Of a stretch of DNA of 9,130 bases, positions 1 through 5,472 are shown piece by piece (the stretch's first letter is position 1; each line of letters opens with the position of its first letter). The DNA is from Dehalococcoidia bacterium. GTDB taxonomy: Bacteria; Chloroflexota; Dehalococcoidia; Dehalococcoidales; DAOWLH01. The stretch lies in the NCBI GenBank assembly GCA_030638985.1, contig DAOWDO010000003.1, positions 1 to 9,130 on the forward strand. The letters are read 5' to 3'. A program made the position numbers and the translations under genes. The notes under the pieces are model-generated. The model had not been told where the DNA came from, searched no databases, and saw only the letters and a list, made by a program, of their open reading frames with translations.

Positions 1-404
1 AGGAAAAGAAGAAAAAATACCATTCCGGCCATGGCCAGGCCGAGGGTGACCAGCGGCTCACCCCACCACAGCTGTATTACCAGCCGGAATAGCCCCAGGC
101 CGCCGGCGGTTATTATTATTGTTCGGCGGTAGCCCAGCAGGCGGAGCAATCTACCGGAGAAGAAGGCGAGCAGGAAAACGGCCAGCGCGATAGCCCCCAG
201 CTGTATCGAGCCCAGGCCGATGTGGTCGCCCAGTGTCCAGGTCAGTCCAGGGATTAGCAGCCTCAGCACCTGCAGGCCGAAAGAAACCGTTAGCGCCGGC
301 AGTAGAAGCTCGTTAAGAACTGGCCGTAACCTAAGCCATACTGTGGTCCTGGATGCCCTGGTTGTGGTGGCTTGAGCGCTGTGCCCTGTGTTCTGGGCAA
401 TCAT
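1..404 (-). CDS. Multi-pass membrane protein, N-terminal part (MFS-like), cut by left edge
   Basis: An open frame runs from ATG at 404 off the left edge with no stop: 134 residues, the protein's N-terminus. After a polar, Thr/Ser/Arg-rich stretch (residues 1-30) come four hydrophobic segments at about 32-53, 64-83, 94-112 and 118-134. The cytosolic-type loop between segments 2 and 3 reads GRLLRLLGYRR (84-94), resembling a degenerate major-facilitator motif A (G-x3-D-R-x-G-R-R) but lacking its Asp. I infer an inner-membrane transporter-like protein; substrate unknown. No other ATG or GTG lies upstream before an in-frame stop near 446. There is no clear Shine-Dalgarno, but a good promoter sits just upstream, so this is probably a separate transcription unit from the ribosomal block. 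The reading frame is well supported; the MFS label is tentative, and another polytopic family is possible. Confidence 0.72.
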   Translation of the reverse strand, partial: MIAQNTGHSAQATTTRASRTTVWLRLRPVLNELLLPALTVSFGLQVLRLLIPGLTWTLGDHIGLGSIQLGAIALAVFLLAFFSGRLLRLLGYRRTIIITAGGLGLFRLVIQLWWGEPLVTLGLAMAGMVFFLLF

Positions 405-418
405 ATTTCTAGCTGATA

Positions 419-447
419 ATGATAAGGCTCTCTTGGCCAGGTGTCAA
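419..447 (-). promoter_or_regulatory. Sigma-70-type promoter for the left-edge membrane protein gene
   Basis: On the minus strand a consensus -35 box TTGACA (447-442) is followed, after exactly 17 bases, by TATCAT (424-419), five of six matches to TATAAT. The predicted start of transcription falls near 410-414, leaving only about 6-10 bases before the ATG at 404. It lies in the gap after rpsI and points at the membrane protein gene. Seen directly: the boxes and their spacing. Inferred: that they function. Confidence 0.62.
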
Positions 448-490
448 TAATAGCAGATGCCGGATGCTGGCGGAGAGGGTATCACTGACC

Positions 491-518
491 AGCCCGGGCA
501 ATAAAAACCCCCGGGACT
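491..518 (-). terminator. Imperfect GC-rich hairpin after rpsI, possible 3' end of the operon
   Basis: Eleven bases past the rpsI stop (529), arms AGCCCGGG (491-498) and CCCGGGACT (510-518) can pair over eight base pairs, with one unpaired A at 516 and an 11-base loop. In the RNA sense the U-rich stretch lies in the loop and no U-run follows the stem, so this is not a standard intrinsic terminator. It may be a weak or Rho-assisted end, or an RNA 3'-stabilising structure. Its position between rpsI and the next promoter fits a transcript boundary. Confidence 0.3.
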
Positions 519-528
519 ATGCCGGCCA

Positions 529-924
529 TTATCGCTTGGTGTACTGAGGTGCCTTACGAGCCCGTTTGAGGCCGGGTTTCTTCCTCTCTTTGGCCCGTGA
601 GTCCCTGGTAAGAAGTTCGTCGCCGCGCAGCAGTGGCCTGAACTTTTCACTGGCTTTAAGCAAGGCACGGGAGATGCCGTGGGCGATGGCATCACACTGC
701 CCGGTGGTACCGCCACCGGCCACCTTGATTATGGCGTCATATTTGCCCTGTGTTTCGGTTACCTGGAGCGGCTTAATGATAGTCTGGCGGTACTTAAGGC
801 GAGTGAACCGTTCCTCATAGGGAACACCGTTAACCGTGATTGAGCCGCTGCCAGGCAGCAATTTTACCTGAGCTACCGCGGTTTTGCGTTTGCCTGTGCC
901 TTGATAGTGAACTTGTTTTTTCAA
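529..924 (-). CDS. rpsI: 30S ribosomal protein S9
   Basis: Small-subunit protein S9, whose C-terminal tail reaches the P-site tRNA. The product has the family signatures YQGTGKRKTAVAQVKLLPG near the start, a central GGG-TGQ-AI-HGI-RALL block, LTRD-R-KERKKPGLK-ARKAPQ and the terminal Lys-Arg (…YTKR) characteristic of S9. I chose TTG at 924, giving 131 residues: the protein then begins MKKQVHYQG, like other S9 proteins, and GGAG (937-934) sits nine bases upstream. An in-frame GTG at 939 would add five residues (MESTT) but lacks a Shine-Dalgarno, and the GGAG would then lie inside the gene. It follows rplM by 18 bases, forming the usual L13-S9 pair, and is the last gene of the ribosomal block. 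Product certain; start moderately sure. Confidence 0.95.
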   Translation of the reverse strand: MKKQVHYQGTGKRKTAVAQVKLLPGSGSITVNGVPYEERFTRLKYRQTIIKPLQVTETQGKYDAIIKVAGGGTTGQCDAIAHGISRALLKASEKFRPLLRGDELLTRDSRAKERKKPGLKRARKAPQYTKR

Positions 925-933
925 GGTTGTACT

Positions 934-937
934 CTCC
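934..937 (-). promoter_or_regulatory. Shine-Dalgarno that decides the rpsI start
   Basis: GGAG (extended as GGAGAG) lies nine bases before the TTG at 924. It overlaps the alternative GTG codon at 939, which therefore cannot use it. This supports a TTG start for S9. Confidence 0.5.
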
Positions 938-942
938 ACAAT

Positions 943-1371
943 TTAAGCCGGTTTATTTGCCTTTGTCTGGGCCAGGTGGGGATGGGCATCACCGGCGTAT
1001 ACTCTGAGTTTCTTTAGCATGCTGCTGCCCAGGCGGTTCTTGGGCAGCATGCCCTTGATGGCGTGCTCGATTACTCGGGTTGGGTTTGCCTTGAGCATCT
1101 CTTCTAGGGTGATGCTTTTAAAACCGCCGGGATAGCCCGAGTGACGATAGTACAGCTTTTGCTTGGGCTTGTTGCCGCTAACCAGGACTTTCTCGGCGTT
1201 GACAACGACAACAAAATCACCCGTGTCCAGGTGCCGGCTGAACATCGGCTTGTGTTTTCCCATCAGCAGGCGGGCAACATCGGTGGCCAGTCTACCAAGA
1301 ATCCTGTCCTTGGCGTCAACAACGTGCCAGTCACGGTTAATTTCAGAAGCCTTTACGCTGTATGTTTTCAT
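943..1371 (-). CDS. rplM: 50S ribosomal protein L13
   Basis: Large-subunit protein L13, an early assembly protein binding 23S rRNA. The 142-residue product matches family length and has its landmarks: W15-HVVDA-D--LGRLA (15-29), LLMGKHKP (36-42), the D-GD-VVV-NA block (49-59), the YY-HSGYPGG segment (74-83), and GMLPKNRLG (107-115) followed by a conserved -L-VY-G--HPH tail. The ATG at 1371 overlaps the truA stop (1368-1370) in an ATGA arrangement, so translation is likely coupled to truA. A purine-rich AAGAGAGA tract lies just upstream. The gene precedes rpsI, its usual partner. The codons for the MLPKNRLG motif form a strong inverted repeat at 1017-1052. Confidence 0.97.
   Translation of the reverse strand: MKTYSVKASEINRDWHVVDAKDRILGRLATDVARLLMGKHKPMFSRHLDTGDFVVVVNAEKVLVSGNKPKQKLYYRHSGYPGGFKSITLEEMLKANPTRVIEHAIKGMLPKNRLGSSMLKKLRVYAGDAHPHLAQTKANKPA
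1017..1052. repeat. Inverted repeat inside rplM
   Basis: GCTGCCCA (1024-1031) pairs perfectly with TGGGCAGC (1041-1048) around a nine-base loop. Beyond a three-base bulge (1021-1023), GCAT (1017-1020) pairs with ATGC (1049-1052), for twelve base pairs in all. It coincides with the conserved MLPKNRLG-SSM codons, so coding constraint alone may explain it. Confidence 0.5.
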
Positions 1372-2231
1372 TGTCTCTCTTCTTCAAAAGGGTAATTATA
1401 GTTTACTTTCATAAGACACAGACCGCTGGCTGGGGCTGAGGGCCCGGCCATGCCTGGCTTTCTGGCATCCATTATACTATGAAACTCGTCGGGAGTCATC
1501 TTTCCCAGGCCAACCCTGATGAGGGCGCCTATCGTGTTGCGCACCTGGTGGGGCAGGAAGGAGTTAGCCGTCATCTTGAAAACAACCACTTCGCCTTCTC
1601 TTTCCACCATAGCTTGATATACTCGCCGCCGGGTGCTCCTAAGCTTGCTCTCTAGACTGCTGGCAAAGGAAGCGAAGTCATGCTCGCCGACGAGGGATTG
1701 GGCTACCCGATTCATGGCACCTGTATCCAGCGTGGGGGTGACCAGGTGGTAAAAGCCGGCTCTTAGAGGTGATGGTGTCCGGCTGTTCAGTATGGAGTAG
1801 TGATACTCGCGGCTGATGGCCTGGCGTCGGGCGTTGAAGGAATCAACAACCGGGTAGGCCGCTTTTATGGCGATATCTGGTGGCAGGTAGTGGTTCAGTC
1901 CTTTAACAAAGGTATCCGGAGCAAGCAAAGACCCGGTTCTGAAGGTGACCACCTGTCCCCGGGCATGGACACCGGTATCGGTTCGGCTGGCGGCGTTTAT
2001 CCTGGCCTTCTCCCTGGTGAGCGCGGCGATTGCTTTTTCCAGCTCGCCCTGAATGGTGGGCAGATTATCCTGGAGCTGGGAACCGTAGTAGTGACTGCCA
2101 TCGTATTCCACTATCAGGCAGACGCTGGTAAGCTTATTTACCGCAACGTCTCCTTCGGGGGTTTTGTCTGGGGACGCCACCGCTTTGACGGGACTCCCTT
2201 CCGTTTCTATGCCAACAGCAGGGAATGTCAT
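1368..2231 (-). CDS. truA: tRNA pseudouridine(38-40) synthase TruA
   Basis: TruA converts uridines 38-40 of the tRNA anticodon arm to pseudouridine in the cytoplasm. Counting from the GTG at 2234, the motif SRTDTGVHA (84-91) carries the catalytic Asp86, and VEYDGSHYYGSQ (42-53), TFVKGLNHYLP (108-118), the DFASFAS region (186-192) and HQVRNTIGALI (229-239) all fit the family. The ATG at 2231 shares one base with the rplQ stop (TGATG). The immediately preceding GTG at 2234 would give a four-base overlap and one more residue. Either way about 35 residues precede the usual TruA beginning, with no good Shine-Dalgarno; a GTG at 2180 (V19) is a possible shorter start. It sits between rplQ and rplM in a coupled chain. 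Function confident; exact start uncertain. Confidence 0.94.
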   Translation of the reverse strand: MTFPAVGIETEGSPVKAVASPDKTPEGDVAVNKLTSVCLIVEYDGSHYYGSQLQDNLPTIQGELEKAIAALTREKARINAASRTDTGVHARGQVVTFRTGSLLAPDTFVKGLNHYLPPDIAIKAAYPVVDSFNARRQAISREYHYSILNSRTPSPLRAGFYHLVTPTLDTGAMNRVAQSLVGEHDFASFASSLESKLRSTRRRVYQAMVEREGEVVVFKMTANSFLPHQVRNTIGALIRVGLGKMTPDEFHSIMDARKPGMAGPSAPASGLCLMKVNYNYPFEEERQ

Positions 2232-2584
2232 CACGTTACCAACTCAAGTTTGACCATGCTGGCCCCGTCTCCTTGTCTGGGACCCAGCTTGGTGATACGG
2301 GTGTAGCCGCCGGGGCGCTCGGCAAACCTTGGGGCAAGGTCATTAAACACCTTATCGGTCACGCGCTTATCATAGATGAAGCCCAGCACCTGGCGACGAG
2401 AGATAAGATTACCACTCTTGCCCAGGGTAATCATTTTGTCTGCCATGCCGCGTATTTCCTTGGCCTTGGCCTCGGTAGTGGTAATCTTCTCATAATCCAG
2501 AAGGTTGGTAACCAGGTTGCGGAACATAGCCTTGCGGTGGCCCGAAGGGCGGCTCAGGCTTCTGCCAGCTACTCTATGCCTCAT
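2231..2584 (-). CDS. rplQ: 50S ribosomal protein L17
   Basis: Large-subunit protein L17, located near the peptide exit tunnel. From ATG at 2584 the product is 117 residues, starting MRHRVAGRSLSRPSGHRKAM, the classic L17 opening. It continues with RNLVTNLL-YE-I-TTEAKAKEIR and ends in G-Y-RI-KL-PR-GD-A-M--LEL. An in-frame ATG at 2596 would add MRVR; I reject it because GAGGG lies about eight bases before 2584 and family members begin at MRH. The gene overlaps the end of rpoA by 11 bases and its own stop overlaps the start of truA. The rpoA-rplQ pairing is near-universal in bacteria. Confidence 0.96.
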   Translation of the reverse strand: MRHRVAGRSLSRPSGHRKAMFRNLVTNLLDYEKITTTEAKAKEIRGMADKMITLGKSGNLISRRQVLGFIYDKRVTDKVFNDLAPRFAERPGGYTRITKLGPRQGDGASMVKLELVT

Positions 2585-3617
2585 CCTTACCCTCATCTTG
2601 CCGAAAGGGGTCTTCTTGTTCGGTCAGGTTTAAATCCCCGGTAGCCCCTTTCTTTTTTGGTTCTTTGGTCGATTCTGGCTCTTCTGTATCAAAGGACAAT
2701 GATAGCCCGAGCGTCTCTAGTTTTTCATCTATTTCCTGCTTGGACTTCTGGCCAAAGTTTCTAAGAGACATAAGCTCTTTTTCGGGGGTGCTGATGAGTT
2801 CGCCAACGGTGTTGATACCGCTACGTCTTAAACAGTTCATGGTCCGCACCGACAGGTCCATCTGCTCCACGGGCATATTGTAGATGTCTTCGGGGATGGA
2901 TTCACGCAGTGCCTTCTTTTCCTCGTCTATCAGAGAAACCCGGCCGTAGTCAACGAAGGGTTTTAGTTGCTCTACCAGGATACCTGAACTGTGGCTAATG
3001 GCATTGGCTGGTGTTATGGTGCCATCAGTCCATATTTCCAGGTACAGGCGCTCGCGGCTGGTCTCCTGGCCGATGTGCACTGGCTCGATGGTGAAATTGA
3101 CTTTGAGCACCGGGGTGAAGATAGCATCCACTGGAATTGTGCCTACCGGCAGGTTGTCGCTGGAACTGGCTGATCTGTAGCCGGTGCCCAACTCAACATT
3201 GAACTCTACATAAAGTTTGGCCTTGGGTGAATCCAGTGTCAGCAGATGAAGCTCGGGATTGACGATTTCAAAGTCAATTGACGGCGCAATATCCCCGGCA
3301 AGGACTTCGCACGGACCTGTTTTCTCCAGGAACAGCTTGCCCGGCTGCCCGGATAGTGCTCTTATCTTGGTTGTCTTAACGTTGAGCAAAAACTCAAGGA
3401 CGTCCTCTTTGACGTGAGGGATGGATGAAAACTCGTGTGGGATGCCATCAATATGCACCTGAGTTATCGCTGCTCCGGGCAGGTAGCTGAGTAGCACCCG
3501 TCTCATGGTGTTGCCCAGCGTGGTTCCAAAGCCCTTTTCAAGGGGCTCGGCCAAAAAGCGCCCGTAGTTATCGCTACTGTCAATCAATTCTATCTTGGAT
3601 ATGGCTAACGCAGACAA
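2574..3617 (-). CDS. rpoA: DNA-directed RNA polymerase subunit alpha
   Basis: Alpha subunit: the N-terminal domain dimerises and scaffolds beta/beta'; the C-terminal domain contacts UP elements and activators. Landmarks: NYGRFLAEPLEKGFGTTLGNTMRRVLLSYLPG (split here as 17-30 and 31-48), HEFSSIPHVKEDV (61-73), then a linker and the C-terminal domain with VRTMNCLRRSGINTVGEL (257-274) and NFGQKSKQEI (287-296). R258 and N261 correspond to DNA-contacting R265 and N268 of E. coli. Length 347 exceeds the common 314-330: residues 309-347 form an extra charged tail rich in Glu, Asp and Lys. The start is TTG at 3617, with a perfect AAGGAGG six bases upstream and no nearby ATG. The gene lies 22 bases after rpsD and overlaps rplQ by 11. 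Confidence 0.97.
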   Translation of the reverse strand: MSALAISKIELIDSSDNYGRFLAEPLEKGFGTTLGNTMRRVLLSYLPGAAITQVHIDGIPHEFSSIPHVKEDVLEFLLNVKTTKIRALSGQPGKLFLEKTGPCEVLAGDIAPSIDFEIVNPELHLLTLDSPKAKLYVEFNVELGTGYRSASSSDNLPVGTIPVDAIFTPVLKVNFTIEPVHIGQETSRERLYLEIWTDGTITPANAISHSSGILVEQLKPFVDYGRVSLIDEEKKALRESIPEDIYNMPVEQMDLSVRTMNCLRRSGINTVGELISTPEKELMSLRNFGQKSKQEIDEKLETLGLSLSFDTEEPESTKEPKKKGATGDLNLTEQEDPFRQDEGKDEA

Positions 3618-3623
3618 AGACTA

Positions 3624-3630
3624 CCTCCTT
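3624..3630 (-). promoter_or_regulatory. Strong Shine-Dalgarno of rpoA, supporting a TTG start
   Basis: AAGGAGG lies six bases before the TTG at 3617, in the 22-base gap after rpsD. It is among the strongest ribosome binding sites in the window and probably compensates for the weak initiator codon of an abundantly needed protein. Confidence 0.75.
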
Positions 3631-3639
3631 ACCATCAAC

Positions 3640-4263
3640 CTACCGTGAATACCATTCAACAACGGAAGCCGTATTAAATTTGCTATCGACGTCGTCAGGA
3701 GTGGGCAGAGAAAGAATCTGGCCAACGAGCTTCTTCTTGTCGAGGCTCAGCCAGGGGAGAATAGTCCTGCCCTCAATGGTGCTGGCCAGCTGTTTGAAAT
3801 ACTCGTTCTGGGTGCTTGTTTCACGCCAGCTAATAGCGTCTCCCTCTTTGACCATATAGGATGGTATATCGGTCTTGTGGTCATTGACCATGATGTGTCC
3901 ATGCCGGACAATTTGACGTGCCTGAGCCCGGGAATCAGCAAAGCCCAGGCGATAGACAACGTTGTCCAGCCTTCTCTCCAGCAGGACGAGCAGATTCTCG
4001 CCGGTAATGCCCGGCTGCCTTTCGGCCTGGGCAAAAAAGCGTCGAAACTGTCTCTCCATGAGGCCATAGCTAAAGCGGACCTTTTGCTTTTCCCGGAGCT
4101 GCATGCCGCGGTCGGAAATGCGGCGCCGGCGGCCTAGCTGCGGCCCGGGTGGTTTCGGTCGCTTTTCGAAAGTGCATTTAGTGATGCACTTGCTCCCTTT
4201 TAGCATTAACTTGTCACCATTACGGCGGCATAACCGGCAGAGTGCACCTGTATATCTGGCCAT
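3640..4263 (-). CDS. rpsD: 30S ribosomal protein S4, zinc-binding form
   Basis: S4 nucleates 30S assembly by binding the 16S 5' domain; in E. coli it also represses its own operon. The 207-residue product opens MARYTGALCRLCRR, has the SYGLMERQFRRFF region, and carries an S4 RNA-binding domain (LLERRLDNVVYRLGFA-SRAQARQIVRHGHIMVN, about 90-125); it ends EWYSR, as S4 proteins do. Cysteines C9, C12, C26 and C30 form a probable zinc site. The last spacing is C-x3-C, whereas the Thermus protein has C-x4-C, so this copy looks one residue shorter. The ATG at 4263 follows the rpsK stop by five bases. AAGGAGG inside the rpsK end lies 14 bases upstream and AAGGA only about three bases upstream, so ribosome binding here is atypical. 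Placement between rpsK and rpoA is unlike Bacillus, where rpsD is elsewhere. Confidence 0.97.
   Translation of the reverse strand: MARYTGALCRLCRRNGDKLMLKGSKCITKCTFEKRPKPPGPQLGRRRRISDRGMQLREKQKVRFSYGLMERQFRRFFAQAERQPGITGENLLVLLERRLDNVVYRLGFADSRAQARQIVRHGHIMVNDHKTDIPSYMVKEGDAISWRETSTQNEYFKQLASTIEGRTILPWLSLDKKKLVGQILSLPTPDDVDSKFNTASVVEWYSR
4170..4191. repeat. Perfect 8-bp inverted repeat within rpsD zinc-site codons
   Basis: AAGTGCAT (4170-4177) and ATGCACTT (4184-4191) are exact reverse complements around a six-base loop. They cover the codons for K25-C26-I and K29-C30-T of S4, so the RNA can fold about 70-95 bases into the gene. It may be regulatory or only a by-product of the two Lys-Cys pairs. 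Confidence 0.55.
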
Positions 4264-4268
4264 ATTCC

Positions 4269-4661
4269 TTAGACACGCCTCCTTTTCGGTGGCCGACAGC
4301 CATTATGTGGGGCAGGGGTTATGTCCCTGATACTGGTTACGTAGAGCCCCGAGCTTTGAAGGGCGCGGATGGCTGCCTCACGACCGCTGCCTGGCCCTTT
4401 AATATAAACCTCTACCTGCTTCAGTCCGTGCTCTATTGCTTTTCGAGCCGCATTACTGCCTGCCAGCTGGGCGGCGTAGGGGGTGCCCTTACGCGAACCC
4501 TTGAATCCAGATGTCCCCGAACTGGCCCAGGCAATGACATTGCCTTCGGGATCGGTCAGGGTGACCATGGTGTTGTTGAAGGTGGCCTGGATATAGGCCC
4601 TGCCCGCTGGAATTGACTTACGCTCTCTCTTTTTCGCCTTCGTTCTTTTCTTCTGCGGCAT
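4269..4661 (-). CDS. rpsK: 30S ribosomal protein S11
   Basis: S11 sits on the 30S platform and helps form the mRNA exit region. The 130-residue protein has a basic N-terminus (KKRTKAKKRERK) followed by AYIQATFNNTMVTLTDPEGNVIAWASSG (split about 22-36 and 37-49), GFKGSRKGTPYAAQLA (53-68), the VEVYIKGPGSGREAAIRAL core and the diagnostic ending ITPAPHNGCRPPKRRRV. The ATG at 4661 has GAGGAG six bases upstream and lies 17 bases after the rpsM stop. The final KRRR codons contain AAGGAGG, which may help recruit ribosomes for the following rpsD. Confidence 0.98.
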   Translation of the reverse strand: MPQKKRTKAKKRERKSIPAGRAYIQATFNNTMVTLTDPEGNVIAWASSGTSGFKGSRKGTPYAAQLAGSNAARKAIEHGLKQVEVYIKGPGSGREAAIRALQSSGLYVTSIRDITPAPHNGCRPPKRRRV

Positions 4662-4678
4662 TCAAATCTCCTCGCATA

Positions 4679-5068
4679 TTACTTCTTGGACATTCCGCGC
4701 CTTTGGCCTCTGCCGGCTACTGTCTTGCGGGAACCGCGCTTGGTGCGGGCATTGGTTCGTGTCCGCTGTCCTCTGACCGGCAGGCTACGGCGGTGCCGAA
4801 GGCCGCGGTAGCTGCCAATATCAATAAGCCGTTTAATATTCAGGTTAACCTCTTTTCTCAGCTCACCCTCGACCCGGAACTCCCGGTCGATAACCTCACG
4901 GAGACGGTTAACCTCATCTTCAGTTAGCTTGTCAACGCTGGTATCAGGCTTGATTCCGGTGCGCTCCAGTATTTTACGGCTCCGGCTGGGCCCGATGCCA
5001 TAGATATATTGGAGAGAGAACAAAACCTGCTTTTCTCTGGGTATATCCACCCCGGCGATACGTGCCAT
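4679..5068 (-). CDS. rpsM: 30S ribosomal protein S13
   Basis: S13 is in the 30S head and forms an intersubunit bridge to 23S rRNA and L5. The 129-residue product has the canonical start MARIAGVDIPREKQV, the helix-hairpin-helix-like YIYGIGPSRSRKIL region (22-35), a central IDREFRVEGELR--V--NIKRL block (59-81) and the RGLRHRRSLPVRGQRT-TNARTRKG-type basic tail that contacts rRNA and tRNA (here TNARTKRGSRKT). The ATG at 5068 has AGGAGG five bases upstream. It lies 23 bases after rpmJ, and a small hairpin fills most of that gap right before the ribosome binding site. Start of the alpha-operon portion. Confidence 0.98.
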   Translation of the reverse strand: MARIAGVDIPREKQVLFSLQYIYGIGPSRSRKILERTGIKPDTSVDKLTEDEVNRLREVIDREFRVEGELRKEVNLNIKRLIDIGSYRGLRHRRSLPVRGQRTRTNARTKRGSRKTVAGRGQRRGMSKK

Positions 5069-5077
5069 TCGTTCCTC

Positions 5078-5095
5078 CTAGCAGCTTTTTGCTAG
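5078..5095. repeat. 6-bp hairpin spanning the rpmJ stop, before the rpsM ribosome binding site
   Basis: CTAGCA (5078-5083) and TGCTAG (5090-5095) are exact inverted repeats with a six-base loop. The distal arm includes the rpmJ TAG stop (5092-5094) and the proximal arm abuts AGGAGG of rpsM. Folding could limit access to the rpsM site, or ribosomes terminating on rpmJ could open it. No U-run follows, so it is not a terminator. Confidence 0.5.
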
Positions 5096-5205
5096 CCCTG
5101 CCTCTGCTTATGCTTCGGGTTGGGGCAGATGTTTCTCACCACCCCCCGCCGCTTGACTATCTTGCATTTGTCACAGATAACCTTGACCGATGCTCTGACT
5201 TTCAT
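5092..5205 (-). CDS. rpmJ: 50S ribosomal protein L36, zinc-ribbon form
   Basis: L36 is the smallest large-subunit protein and stabilises 23S rRNA folding. Read from ATG at 5205, the product is 37 residues, the exact usual length: MKVRASVKVICDKCKIVKRR followed by a GVVRNICPNPKHKQRQG end. The zinc ligands C11, C14, C27 and H32 are all present, so this is the zinc-binding (C+) paralogue. An adjacent ATG at 5208 would add one Met; I prefer 5205 because AAAGGA is then about seven bases upstream and family proteins begin MKV. It lies 37 bases after infA and 23 before rpsM, with small perfect inverted repeats at both boundaries. Confidence 0.97.
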   Translation of the reverse strand: MKVRASVKVICDKCKIVKRRGVVRNICPNPKHKQRQG

Positions 5206-5236
5206 CATTATATCCTTTTAATCTCGTTCCATCCAG

Positions 5237-5257
5237 TACCGGTTATTTAAACCGGTA
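5237..5257. repeat. Perfect 8-bp inverted repeat over the infA stop codon
   Basis: TACCGGTT (5237-5244) and AACCGGTA (5250-5257) are exact reverse complements around a five-base A/T loop. The structure contains the infA TAA stop (5243-5245) and its last sense codons. No U-tract follows on the minus strand, so it looks like an mRNA stability, processing or coupling element rather than a terminator. This is the cleanest stem near a gene boundary in the window. Confidence 0.6.
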
Positions 5258-5461
5258 GGTAATCCGGCCCCGGCTGAGGTCGTAGGGGGACAGTTCAATC
5301 AGCACCCGGTCACCGGGCAGGACCCTGATATAGTGCACCCTTATTTTACCCGAGATATGCGCCAGCACCAGATGTCCGTTGGCCAACTGGACGCGGAAGG
5401 TAGCATTGGGCAGAGCCTCGACTACCTTTCCCTCGACCTCAATTGCTTCCTTCTTAGCCAT
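5243..5461 (-). CDS. infA: Translation initiation factor IF-1
   Basis: IF-1 is a single OB-fold protein that binds the 30S A-site during initiation. The 72-residue product has the standard length and sequence: MAKKEAIEVEGKVVEALPN, then FRVQLANGHLVLAHISGKIR, RVLPGDRVLIELSPYDL and the terminal RGRITYRFK. The ATG at 5461 follows the map stop (5473-5475) by 11 bases. Position between map and rpmJ is the conserved Gram-positive-type arrangement. An 8-bp inverted repeat covers its stop codon. Confidence 0.98.
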   Translation of the reverse strand: MAKKEAIEVEGKVVEALPNATFRVQLANGHLVLAHISGKIRVHYIRVLPGDRVLIELSPYDLSRGRITYRFK

Positions 5462-5472
5462 TTACGTCTTCT

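Noticed and set aside
566..820. Plus-strand open frame of 84 codons across rpsI
   Set aside because: It lies opposite a clear S9 gene, has no recognisable domain or ribosome binding site, and mirrors the coding bias of the real gene. Other plus-strand frames (for example at 1800-2306, 2225-2644, 4242-4616, 7523-7984) are rejected for the same reason.
3747..4067. Minus-strand frame of 106 codons inside rpsD in another phase
   Set aside because: Fully contained in the S4 gene, with no family resemblance; an out-of-frame shadow.
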